Shown: positions 1 through 7,067 of the stretch, piece by piece
Layout of the letters: the number at the start of each line of letters is the position of its first letter
How positions within the stretch are numbered: the stretch's first letter is position 1
Origin: Desulfocapsa sp.
Lineage (GTDB): Bacteria > Desulfobacterota > Desulfobulbia > Desulfobulbales > Desulfocapsaceae
Direction: 5' to 3'
NCBI GenBank assembly: GCA_020717935.1
Contig: DYDK01000010.1
Coordinates: 1 to 16,236, forward strand
Length of the DNA stretch: 16,236 nucleotides
Position numbers and translations under genes: made by a program
Notes under the pieces: model-generated
Databases searched by the model: none
What the model saw: only the letters and a program-made list of their open reading frames with translations
What the model was told of the DNA's origin: nothing

Positions 1-90
1 CTTTGCCGCCGCTGTTACCTGCCTCTTTCCTGCTTCTCGTGTCTGCATATATACCACGACCTGTTCTGATTTAATGGCTTTCCCTGACAT
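1..90 (-). CDS. istA: IS21-family transposase IstA, N-terminal fragment (runs off left edge)
   Basis: Thirty codons are visible from ATG at 90-88. They begin MSGKAIKSEQ and continue through VYMQTREAGKRQ to TAAAK at the window edge. The pattern of a Tyr-Met helix, a Lys/Arg-rich turn and an Ala-Ala-Ala-Lys segment matches the N-terminal helix-turn-helix of IS21-type IstA proteins, where AKAGIS-like residues usually follow. A consensus AGGAGG (complement of 97-102) lies 6 nt upstream of the ATG, which fixes the start. The protein would be the DDE transposase that works with the IstB ATPase helper. The family call rests on recall of only 30 residues plus the matching terminal repeats. Confidence 0.65.
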   Translation of the reverse strand, partial: MSGKAIKSEQVVVYMQTREAGKRQVTAAAK

Positions 91-123
91 CGAAATCCTC
101 CTCTGTTAAAAGTGATTGTAATG

Positions 124-192
124 CCAGATTTTACCATAACGAACCGGCCAAGGTAATTGTCATCTACCGGCCAAGATAATTGTCACCTAATA
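124..192 (-). repeat. IS terminal sequence, 69 bp, perfect inverted copy of 16168-16236
   Basis: Read on the minus strand, this stretch is identical base for base to 16168-16236 on the plus strand. Outside 192 and 16168 the flanking sequences differ (g versus c at the first position), which marks the limit of identity. Each copy contains two 23-bp subrepeats, a plausible array of transposase binding sites. Confidence 0.95.
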
Positions 193-423
193 CACGGGAA
201 ACATATCAAGCCTCATGGAATATAAAAATGTATTATTCTGACTTAATATGGTGCTGTCAATCAAAATGTTAAAAAGACGATCAGTTTTGGTTAGGTTATG
301 ATAAATGGTGATGCGTTCAGGTGCAATTACGGGTTATTTTCTGCAGGCTTCGCCAGTGGCTCTGCCTCCTTGGTTTTAGCTCTGGGTTGATTGATGTTTC
401 TTTCAACTTCATCCACGGTATAG
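193..423. other. Intergenic, no supported gene
   Basis: This is AT-rich sequence between the IS21-like end and the IS3-type remnant. No ORF with a credible ribosome binding site or recognisable protein was found. A minus-strand frame open from 602 to 327 ends here, but its middle part is the antisense of the IS3 remnant and its start at 602 lacks a ribosome binding site. Its two outer parts, about 23 and 30 codons, could at most be scraps of an older interrupted gene. Confidence 0.5.
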
Positions 424-536
424 TGTACCCCAAATTCAGGACAGAAGTTTAAGCTGCGTGCAATCATAAGGAACGAGACGCGATGAGCAAAACGAAGAAG
501 AGGAAATAGCGCAGCCCTGAGTTTAAGGCCAAGGTG
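424..536 (+). pseudogene. IS3-family orfA remnant with left terminal sequence
   Basis: From 424 the sequence starts TGTACCCCAAATTCAGGA, resembling an IS3-family terminus. An ATG at 483, with an AAGGA-like site at 468-472, then opens a reading frame MSKTKKRK, stop, RSPEFKAKV. This is the typical N-terminus of IS3-family OrfA (helix-turn-helix transposase subunit), which usually has Tyr-Ser-Pro-Glu-Phe-Lys-Ala-Lys-Val here. The TAG at 507-509 sits where Tyr (TAT or TAC) would be expected, so a single substitution explains the nonsense codon. Similarity ends near 536, so only about 110 bp of the element remain and it cannot be active. Confidence 0.6.
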
Positions 537-808
537 AGCATCTCTACTTCCATGAAAAGAGTAAATTGCTTCAGCATATTGTAGCACCTTTTTTGATTTC
601 ATATTATTTTATTATTGCTCGCAGAAAGAGACAACAATACAATTATACGAATGCGGCCCCTTGATTTTTTTTAAAATTATCCCTCAGAGAGGAAAATCCT
701 ATTTGATTTGCACCGTTTTTTATACTACAAGTTAAATATTCTCTTTTTTATGGTACGATCATGAAGTGGTAACCAATAAAGTGCATACAATTTGAGCCGG
801 AGGAATAC

Positions 809-1855
809 ATGAAGATAACTTGCCCCCATTGCGGCGTAACGGGCTTTGCCCACGATTCCATGCCAGGGAAAAAGGTGCGGTGTCCGCAGTGCGAGAAGGT
901 TTTTATAATTATGGAGCAGAAGATTGTCTGTCCCCATTGCCTCGTGATCGGCACAGCCCACGGCTCTCCGGCAGGAACAAAGCTTAGATGTCCGCAATGT
1001 GAAAAAGTCTTTTTATTGACACGGGAGCTCATCGCCGCCGGAACCACCCTTGCCCAGATCCCTGCCCCGATGGCTGAAACAGAGGCCATGGCCGCACCCA
1101 TTATAGCTCAGGAAGTTCCATCTGGACTTGCAATGCAGGCAGAACCAGCAATGGAAGCGGTGGAAGAGTCAGTACCGGTCATCACCGATGAGTTTAAGGT
1201 TGAGCCTGAACCTGTTGTTGCACCAGTTGCCATTCTCGTCGAAGAAGAATCGGTAGTGGAGGTTGCAGAAGAGCCAGCAATTGAAGAAGAACCGGAAGGT
1301 GTGCCAGAGGTTGTGATTGAACCTGAAGTACTTTCTGAGGTCGAGCCGATAGTGGAAGTTGCCAAGGAGTCAGCCATTGAAGAAGAGCCGGAAGGAGTGC
1401 CAGAGGTTATGGTTGAGCCTGAAGTGCTTTCCGAAGCCGAGCCGGTCGTAGAAGAAGCCTTGGAGCACGAGCCAGAAAAAGAAACCAAAGCGGAAGCAGA
1501 GCCCATCATTATCCCCGAACCTGTGTCCGTTGTCCCATCGGTTCAGGCCGTTGCCCACGAGGCACTCCCAAAAAGCGAGCCGAAAAAGAAAGATTCTGTC
1601 AGTGATCTTACGACAAAAGAGCTTCCCTCCCAGGTGTGTGCCGGCTGTGGAGGCTCCTTCCATCCTAAGTATTTGCAGGAAGTGGATGCCAAACCCATGT
1701 GCGGTGTTTGCCAGCTCCGCCTCGCCACCGCCGAAGAAAAGACTCAGACCACACAAGCCAGCGGTCAGAAGGTACGCGGCGCCTTGACCGCCATTGCTCT
1801 TCTTGGCGCCTTGGCCTTAGCCCTGTTTATATTGAAAAAAATGGGTATTCTTTAA
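809..1855 (+). CDS. MJ0042-type zinc-ribbon protein with acidic repeat region and C-terminal membrane anchor
   Basis: The 348-residue protein opens with two consecutive MJ0042-type zinc ribbons: C5/C8 with C25/C28, and C41/C44 with C61/C64. Both end in the same CPQCEKVF. Residues about 85-265 are Glu/Pro/Val-rich and probably disordered, and include a 32-residue tandem duplication. A third cysteine set (C277, C280, C298, C301) forms another probable zinc ribbon. A hydrophobic helix at about 324-342 follows, then Lys-Lys and a short tail, so it looks tail-anchored with the ribbons probably cytoplasmic. GGAGG at 799-803 lies 5 nt before the ATG and fixes the start. The gene stands alone and converges on gspE. 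MJ0042-type domains are common in Deltaproteobacteria, often on regulatory or membrane proteins, but the function here is unknown. A link to secretion is suggested only by proximity. Confidence 0.8.
   Translation: MKITCPHCGVTGFAHDSMPGKKVRCPQCEKVFIIMEQKIVCPHCLVIGTAHGSPAGTKLRCPQCEKVFLLTRELIAAGTTLAQIPAPMAETEAMAAPIIAQEVPSGLAMQAEPAMEAVEESVPVITDEFKVEPEPVVAPVAILVEEESVVEVAEEPAIEEEPEGVPEVVIEPEVLSEVEPIVEVAKESAIEEEPEGVPEVMVEPEVLSEAEPVVEEALEHEPEKETKAEAEPIIIPEPVSVVPSVQAVAHEALPKSEPKKKDSVSDLTTKELPSQVCAGCGGSFHPKYLQEVDAKPMCGVCQLRLATAEEKTQTTQASGQKVRGALTAIALLGALALALFILKKMGIL
1253..1444 (+). repeat. Two in-frame 96-bp tandem repeats in the zinc-ribbon protein gene
   Basis: Positions 1253-1348 and 1349-1444 encode two 32-residue units (residues 149-180 and 181-212) that differ at only six positions or so. 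Both contain AIEEEPEGVPEV and EPEVLSE. The DNA copies have diverged at several wobble positions, so this is an old duplication kept in frame rather than a recent slippage event. Confidence 0.85.
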
Positions 1856-1871
1856 TCGTTGGTATAAGAAC

Positions 1872-1949
1872 GAAGCTCTTGCTCGCTTGCCTGCAAGAGC
1901 TTCTCAATGAACGACTGTCGCCAGCCACAATCAGCACTGGCGGCAGTTG
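1872..1949. terminator. Two adjacent hairpins between convergent genes (possible bidirectional terminator)
   Basis: The first stem is GAAGCTCTTGC (1872-1882) paired perfectly with GCAAGAGCTTC (1893-1903) across a 10-nt loop. The second is ACTGTCGCCAG (1914-1924) with CTGGCGGCAGT (1937-1947), 11 pairs with one G-T wobble, and can extend by two pairs to 1912/1949. A smaller third stem, TTGGCGAC/GTTGCCAA, lies at 1995-2015. They lie 16 bp or more after the stop of the zinc-ribbon gene and about 170 bp beyond the gspE stop on the other strand. No T-run follows either stem, so intrinsic termination is plausible from position but not proven. The rest of 1856-2121 holds nothing recognisable. Confidence 0.4.
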
Positions 1950-2121
1950 CTATTCCGTTTCTAAATCAAATATGCAATTTTACAGAAAGAATAATTGGCG
2001 ACAGATCGTTGCCAACAAGGAAGGATGGCATGTGGTCTATGCAATAAGTGAATACTTGAAATAGAAATTGAGTTACTCGTCGGTGTCCCGTGAAACCATG
2101 CAAGCATGAGAGAAGCCCTTT

Positions 2122-3807
2122 CTACTCTTTCGATACCCGGTACACCTCTTCAATAGTTGTTATCCCCTGAAAGACCTTTGTCGCCCCGTCCTGACGCAAG
2201 GTAATCATTCCGTTTTTAATGGCCAGTTCCTTGATGTCATTGGAGTTGGCTGTTGTTAAGATCAGGTGTTTCATCTCTCTGTTCATGAGCAGCAGCTCAA
2301 AAATCCCGCATCGTCCCTTATAGCCAGTGTGATGGCATTTCGCGCAACCGTTACCTCGGTATGCCTGTCGCGGTGAAGCCTCATCGCTGGTGATCCCAAG
2401 TTTGAGCAGTGCCTCAGGATCAGGTGTATACGCCTCTTTGCAGTGGGGGCAGATAATCCGCACCAGTCGTTGGGCGAGAATGGCGTTGATGGAGGAAGAA
2501 AGGAGAAAAGGCTCAATACCCATATCAATGAGTCGAGTGATGGCACTGGCGGCATCGTTGGTGTGCAGGGTGGAAAAGACCAGATGACCGGTAAGGGCTG
2601 ATTGGATGGCAATTTCCGCCGTTTCGGTATCACGGATTTCACCTATCAGAATAACATCAGGATCCTGGCGGACAATGGAGCGCAGACCTGAGGCAAAGGT
2701 AAGATTGATCTTTGGGTTGACCTGCACCTGACCAATACCGCTGATTCGATATTCCACCGGATCTTCAACGGTGATGATATTGATGTCCGTGTTGTTGATT
2801 GAAGTCAGAGCTGCATACAGGGTGGTCGTCTTGCCGCTGCCAGTAGGGCCGGTGACCAGCACAATACCGTTGGCAGCCTTGATCTGTTCGGTAAAGGGGA
2901 TAAAACGATCATCCGGCATCCCCAGTTCAGTAAGGGTTATGAGCACCGAGGATTTATCGAGCAGTCGCAGCACCACCCGTTCCCCAAAGGAGGTGGGCAG
3001 GGTGGAAACGCGGATGTCCACATCCTTATTGCCTACTTTGAGCTCAATTCGCCCGTCCTGAGGCAGCCGTTTTTCGGCAATATTGAGATTGGCCATGATT
3101 TTGATGCGCGAAATCAGGGCCGACTGCACATGCTTGGGGGGGCTGAGCATGTCGTAGAGGATGCCGTCAAGGCGTTGACGAATTTTCAGGCTGTTCTGGT
3201 AGGGCTCGATATGGATATCCGAGGCATTGTCGCGTACCGCCTGGGAGAACATCAAATTCACCAGACGGATGACTGGAGCGTCACTGGTATCATCGAGGAG
3301 ATCACCAGTCTCTTCAATCTCAGAAAAAAGGGCCTCCGGGTCTTCGCTGTCGATGTCCTGCATGACCTCTTCCGCTGAATCCTGGGTCATGTCATAAGCA
3401 AAGTTGATAGCTGTGGTGATCGCTGCTAGTGGACAGAGAACGGGACGAACTCCGCTCCAACCCAAAAGAGTGCGGAGATCATCCAGGGCCTGAAAGTTAA
3501 AGGGGTCATTGATGGCAATATAGACATCATCCTGACTGGCCACAGGTACCATGCTGTTTTTCTTGAGAAAAGCAATGGCGATACTGGCGGTAAAATCAGT
3601 CTGAATTTCAGGGGAAAGGGTACGAACAACCTCCATCTGCACGAGCTGTCCCAAGGTTTCCAGGAGATCAATCTCGTCCAGATTGTGCTGTTTCATCAGG
3701 ATACGGAGGGGCTGGCCGCCTTTTTCTTCCTTGATGGCTATGGCCTGAGCCCAGGCATCGGGAGGCAGATTAAAGTGTTCGATTAAAAGGGTTGCTAAGG
3801 GATTCAC
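2122..3807 (-). CDS. gspE: Type II secretion ATPase GspE
   Basis: This cytoplasmic hexameric ATPase powers pseudopilus assembly. The 561-residue protein is full length. It has an N1E/MshEN-like N-terminal domain (about 1-140), an acidic linker (about 142-175), then the PulE/VirB11-type core. In the core are Walker A GPTGSGKT (320-327), the Asp box around EDPVEY (348-353), Walker B DVILIGE with the following Arg-Asp (384-393), and the His box GHLVFSTLHTND (407-418). A zinc module is formed by C453/C456 and C488/C491. The start is GTG at 3807; the same frame closes just upstream and the ribosome binding site is weak. It is the last gene of the operon and the only one separated from its upstream neighbour (gspD) by a sizeable gap, 126 bp. 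PilB is the main alternative, but the neighbours are all T2SS. Confidence 0.95.
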   Translation of the reverse strand: MNPLATLLIEHFNLPPDAWAQAIAIKEEKGGQPLRILMKQHNLDEIDLLETLGQLVQMEVVRTLSPEIQTDFTASIAIAFLKKNSMVPVASQDDVYIAINDPFNFQALDDLRTLLGWSGVRPVLCPLAAITTAINFAYDMTQDSAEEVMQDIDSEDPEALFSEIEETGDLLDDTSDAPVIRLVNLMFSQAVRDNASDIHIEPYQNSLKIRQRLDGILYDMLSPPKHVQSALISRIKIMANLNIAEKRLPQDGRIELKVGNKDVDIRVSTLPTSFGERVVLRLLDKSSVLITLTELGMPDDRFIPFTEQIKAANGIVLVTGPTGSGKTTTLYAALTSINNTDINIITVEDPVEYRISGIGQVQVNPKINLTFASGLRSIVRQDPDVILIGEIRDTETAEIAIQSALTGHLVFSTLHTNDAASAITRLIDMGIEPFLLSSSINAILAQRLVRIICPHCKEAYTPDPEALLKLGITSDEASPRQAYRGNGCAKCHHTGYKGRCGIFELLLMNREMKHLILTTANSNDIKELAIKNGMITLRQDGATKVFQGITTIEEVYRVSKE

Positions 3808-3854
3808 GGTTGTATATTTCAGCTCTCAATAAAGGATCACAGGTTACATTCCTT

Positions 3855-3934
3855 ATTCTCAGTCACATTCAACCATTCCCTTCGTCAACCGCATTGCGCG
3901 GTTCCACGGTCTTGCTTTGAATGCGACTGTGAAT
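3855..3934. repeat. Nested inverted repeat in the gspD-gspE gap
   Basis: The outer arms ATTCTCAGTCACATTCAA (3855-3872) and TTGAATGCGACTGTGAAT (3917-3934) pair at 16 of 18 positions. They enclose an inner perfect hairpin AACCGC (3887-3892), loop ATTGC, GCGGTT (3898-3903). The structure starts at the last base of the gspD stop codon and occupies most of the only large gap in the operon. Neither strand has a T-run after the stem, so a classical terminator is unlikely. An mRNA-processing or stability element, or a small REP/MITE-like repeat, are alternatives. Confidence 0.7.
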
Positions 3935-6294
3935 CACTGATTCTGGCCGGCGGCTTCGGTGGCTTCGGTGGCAGAAGCCTGTTTCTGCTGCAAGCGGTTG
4001 ATATTCTCTTGACAGCTTTCTATGATGTTCGCATCCACTTCCTGAGGATTAGATATATGAGTCGCGGTTTGGGCGCTGGCATTATCAAGTACCAACTGAT
4101 AATACCTGATTGCAAGTTGGAGATCCCCTTCCTGCTCATAAATGGTCGCCAGATTGAACTGGGCGTAAGGGTTCTGTGGGGCAAGCTCCAGGGCCTTGGT
4201 CAATATCGCCTTGGCCTCGGCCAGTTTCCCCTTTTGCATCTGTTCAAAGCCCTGATCAATCAGGAGCATCACCTTATTACTGTCCATGGGATTGGCCAAC
4301 AACTGTTTGGTTTCCGGCAACACCTTTTCGAGGGTATCCGCCTTGAGGTTGGTGACCCCGGTCATATCTCCTGGATTCTTGATAATGCGTGGGGTGATAA
4401 AGATAAACATATTGGTTTTTTTGCGGTTGGTACTTTTTTCTTTGAACAGCCAGCCGAGTATGGGGATGTCACCGAGGAGCGGGATTTTATACTCACCCTC
4501 AGTATCGTCCTGGCCCATGATACCGCCAATGACGATGGTATTGTTATCTTTGACCAGGACGGTCGTGGTGGCAGTGCGTTTGAAGGTCGTCGGTTTATCC
4601 GCCTCGGAACCGGCCTTGAGTTTGCTGACCTCGGTGGCGATTTCCAAACGCAGAATGTCGGCCTGATTGATTTGCGGGGTGATGGTCAGTTTGGTGGCTA
4701 TGTCCTTGTATTCATAATTTTGGTAGCCAATGGAGCCGTTATCGGGGTTCGATGTGGTGGAACCAATGGATTCCTGGCTTCTGGTGAGGTAAGGCGTGTT
4801 CTCGCCGATGCTGATTTCCGCCTTTTTGTTATCAGTAGTCAGAATCTGCGGGGTGGCTATAACATTGACACTGCTGTCGGTTTTATAGGCCTTGAGCACC
4901 GCCGCGATGTCGGGAAAGGTGATGCCGCCGATCTGAATCCCCTGCTTCAACACCCCCAGAGTAAACCCCTGACCAGCCACGGCATTGGCGGGTTGGGCCG
5001 GAGTCGTGCCTGTTGCGGGCACTTCAGGGGTATAGCCGATGGTGTCAAGGAGCTTGTAACCGGCGCTGCCACCAAACCCGGTAAACACTTTGCCGGTGCC
5101 ATCATCAAAAGTGCCGCCTCCCATCCATCTGACCCCCACATTAAAGGTGGCATCTGCATCCACCTCCATGATCAAGGCCTCCAGATAGACCATCCGGCGG
5201 GGAATATCCAATTTTTTAATAACATTCTCCAAGACCTTGAATTCCGAGCGCGAGGCCGTAATGATCAGGGAATTGGTTTCAATGTCAGGCATAATCTTGA
5301 CATCTTTGGAAATGGTCGGCAGTTCACTCTTTTTGGCGGGATCGCTGCTCTGCTGTCCTGGCAGGGCCGTCAATACCGTGGCCAGCTCCTTGGCCGTTGC
5401 GTGTTGTAAATAGACCACCTGGATATTGCCCTCATTTTGCTTCATTTCCGTATCGAGCATGGTCACCAGCTCTTTAATTCGAGCAACATTGGTAAGCGAG
5501 GCCACCAGAATAAGGCTGTTGATGGGTTCGTAAGGCACGACCTTCAAGATGGCATTGTTCTTGCTATCTCTGGGGCCCGCGCCCTGCTGAAAAATACCAT
5601 TGATGGCGGTGGCGGCTACGGTCGCGGAGGCGTGGACCAAGGGAAGAACGGTGATCTCCTCATTGGTGAGCGGGACATCAATGGATTCGATGATGGCCAG
5701 CAGTTTTTGGATATTAGAGAGGGTTTCGGTAACAATCAGCATCCCGGACTGGGTATGGGCAATGACCACCGAGGTCTTGGAAACCAAAGGAGTAAGCACC
5801 TTTTTCATCTCTTCTGGCGTGGTATGCCGCAGAGGGATGATCTGGGTGACGATTTTATCTTCCGGACGGGAGGGCTCACCATGGCTGAGAATATTGATAT
5901 TCTGCGAAGGGGCCCGAGTCGCCGGCATGATTTTGGTAATGGCTCCCGCCGGTACTGTGGTAAAACCATTGACCTCCAGCACTGACTCAAAGAGTTGATA
6001 GGCCTCAGCTTCTGAAATCTTGGTGGGCGAAATAATCGTTATATTCCCTTGTACCTGTTTATCGACGATAAAATTTGTACCGGTGAGTTCGCTGATATAT
6101 TTAATAAACAGGTGGATATCCACATTGTCAAAATCAATGGTGATAAATCGTTCTGAGCCCGTATCTGTTGAGGCTGTTTCTGCCGTGCCTTTGGCTGCCT
6201 GCAGCAAGGAGGGAGAGTGGCAGAGCATGATAATGCTAAAAAATACGCCAAAAAGGCTACGGTTCAAGAGTCTCAAAATGTAATGAATGCTCAT
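3934..6294 (-). CDS. gspD: Type II secretion outer-membrane secretin GspD with TPR-like C-terminal tail
   Basis: This forms the outer-membrane channel of the secretion system. The 786-residue protein has a hydrophobic signal segment (about 14-34), an N0 domain (about 50-125), N1-N3 ring-building domains (about 148-207, 215-283, 290-365) and the secretin core (about 368-638). The core contains VNVIATPQILTTDN (476-489), GENTPYL (497-503) and the hallmark VIGGIM...PLLGDIPILGWLF (588-617), ending FITPRII. A region at about 673-740 then resembles one to two TPR repeats (for example GKLAEAKAILTKALELAPQN), followed by a Gln/Ala-rich end. Classical GspD proteins are nearer 650-710 residues and end in a short pilotin-binding segment, so this tail is notable. 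The start ATG overlaps the gspC stop (ATGA), implying translational coupling. Confidence 0.95.
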   Translation of the reverse strand: MSIHYILRLLNRSLFGVFFSIIMLCHSPSLLQAAKGTAETASTDTGSERFITIDFDNVDIHLFIKYISELTGTNFIVDKQVQGNITIISPTKISEAEAYQLFESVLEVNGFTTVPAGAITKIMPATRAPSQNINILSHGEPSRPEDKIVTQIIPLRHTTPEEMKKVLTPLVSKTSVVIAHTQSGMLIVTETLSNIQKLLAIIESIDVPLTNEEITVLPLVHASATVAATAINGIFQQGAGPRDSKNNAILKVVPYEPINSLILVASLTNVARIKELVTMLDTEMKQNEGNIQVVYLQHATAKELATVLTALPGQQSSDPAKKSELPTISKDVKIMPDIETNSLIITASRSEFKVLENVIKKLDIPRRMVYLEALIMEVDADATFNVGVRWMGGGTFDDGTGKVFTGFGGSAGYKLLDTIGYTPEVPATGTTPAQPANAVAGQGFTLGVLKQGIQIGGITFPDIAAVLKAYKTDSSVNVIATPQILTTDNKKAEISIGENTPYLTRSQESIGSTTSNPDNGSIGYQNYEYKDIATKLTITPQINQADILRLEIATEVSKLKAGSEADKPTTFKRTATTTVLVKDNNTIVIGGIMGQDDTEGEYKIPLLGDIPILGWLFKEKSTNRKKTNMFIFITPRIIKNPGDMTGVTNLKADTLEKVLPETKQLLANPMDSNKVMLLIDQGFEQMQKGKLAEAKAILTKALELAPQNPYAQFNLATIYEQEGDLQLAIRYYQLVLDNASAQTATHISNPQEVDANIIESCQENINRLQQKQASATEATEAAGQNQ

Positions 6295-7058
6295 GGTTCT
6301 CCCTGAGAAGTATTCGTGGATGGTGGCAAAGAGGGCGCCGGAGGCTGGGGGGGTGGCTCAGCCGGCGCTCCCGGTACTTCGGCTTGTATCGCTGACTCTG
6401 GGGGTTGGCTCACTGGCGCTTCCGGTTCAATGGGTTCAGGTTCAACAATTATGTCTGGCGGGGTATCACTCGGGGGAGGGGGCACATTTCCAGCCGGCAT
6501 TGACATGGATGCAGGGGGGGCATTGTTCCCCGCGACATTTTTCTTTGGCGCCTCCGGCACCAGGATTTCATCTGTCCCGTTCCGGGTAAGCACGATTTTC
6601 CAGCGTTGAATCTCTTTGATAAAAGCGCCCTGCACTTCATCTCCCTGGTAATAAATATTCTGCACTTTCTTTTTTTTATCAAGGAGAATGACCCGACGAC
6701 TGTTGGGCGCTCCGTCAATGGTCCCTAAAAGACTCACATCAAGGGCGGTGACATTCAGCTGTTTGGGCGGTTCTTTTGCGAGTGCGGCATCGACCTCTTT
6801 TTTTGGTTCCTGGCCAAAGAGTTTCCGTTCGAGAATGATTTGCGATTCGTTTTGCTTGCTGCCAATATCAGCATTGACTTCGGCGGGTGGGGGGGGCGAG
6901 TCGGCAATCGAATGCGTTTGACCGCCATCCTCTTGAGAAGTCGGCGTTATGGACATCAACCGAGGGAATATCGTTGTATAAAATATCTCCACTCCCCCGG
7001 CAATCAACAGGGTGATAAGGAGGAAGGGAAGTATTTTTTTGAAAAGGCTGGGTATCAT
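6291..7058 (-). CDS. gspC: Type II secretion inner-membrane protein GspC, PDZ-less form with Pro-rich tail
   Basis: GspC links the inner-membrane platform to the secretin. From ATG at 7058 it is 255 residues: one membrane helix (about 8-25), a periplasmic linker, and a homology-region domain (about 75-169) with LDVSLLGTIDG, RRVILLD, YYQGDEV and WKIVLTRNG. This is the part known to bind the secretin N0 domain. After that come about 80 residues rich in Pro, Glu and Ala, with PPPP and PPPQPPAP runs, where many GspC proteins have a PDZ or coiled-coil domain. A TTG at 7067, directly after the gspN stop, is an alternative start in the same frame. Its stop overlaps the gspD start by ATGA. The call rests on the HR-like domain and its position beside gspD. 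Confidence 0.85.
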   Translation of the reverse strand: MIPSLFKKILPFLLITLLIAGGVEIFYTTIFPRLMSITPTSQEDGGQTHSIADSPPPPAEVNADIGSKQNESQIILERKLFGQEPKKEVDAALAKEPPKQLNVTALDVSLLGTIDGAPNSRRVILLDKKKKVQNIYYQGDEVQGAFIKEIQRWKIVLTRNGTDEILVPEAPKKNVAGNNAPPASMSMPAGNVPPPPSDTPPDIIVEPEPIEPEAPVSQPPESAIQAEVPGAPAEPPPQPPAPSLPPSTNTSQGEP

Positions 7059-7067
7059 CAATGTCAA

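Larger units (their letters stand above)
1..192 (-). mobile_element. IS21-like insertion sequence, transposase-proximal end (partial)
   Basis: This is the end of an insertion sequence that continues off the left edge. Reading the minus strand from 192, the terminus starts TATTAGGTGACA and contains two tandem 23-bp units (163-185 and 140-162) that share the core TGACAATTAYCTTGGCCGG. A short leader, a strong ribosome binding site and the start of an IstA-like ORF follow. Repeated terminal motifs and an IstA-type first gene are known features of the IS21 family. The exact outer boundary is uncertain: IS21 ends usually begin with TG, which would put it at 185, but identity with the right-hand copy runs out to 192. 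No second gene (istB) is visible because the element leaves the window. Confidence 0.75.

Noticed and set aside
140-185. CRISPR-like short repeats at the left edge (mirrored at the right edge)
   Set aside because: There are only two adjacent 23-bp units per edge with no spacers between them, located in an IS terminus next to a transposase start. They are IS terminal subrepeats.
327-602. A 91-codon minus-strand frame as a real gene
   Set aside because: Its central part is the antisense of the IS3-type remnant, there is no ribosome binding site at 602, and nothing in it is recognisable. Its outer parts may be remnants of an interrupted gene, but that is not demonstrable.
1108-1509. Ser/Thr/Gly-rich minus-strand frame of 133 codons
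   Set aside because: It is the reverse complement of the Glu/Pro/Val repeat of the zinc-ribbon gene, which has a ribosome binding site and zinc motifs; the minus-strand frame has neither.
1699-2064. A plus-strand frame overlapping and extending past the zinc-ribbon gene
   Set aside because: It starts inside the zinc-ribbon coding region in another frame and runs through two strong hairpins, with no ribosome binding site and no domain.
4009-5409. A 466-codon open frame on the plus strand
   Set aside because: It lies entirely antisense to gspD, which has full secretin motifs. Its product is a His/Gly/Arg-rich sequence with no recognisable domain. It is a shadow of the codon bias of gspD.
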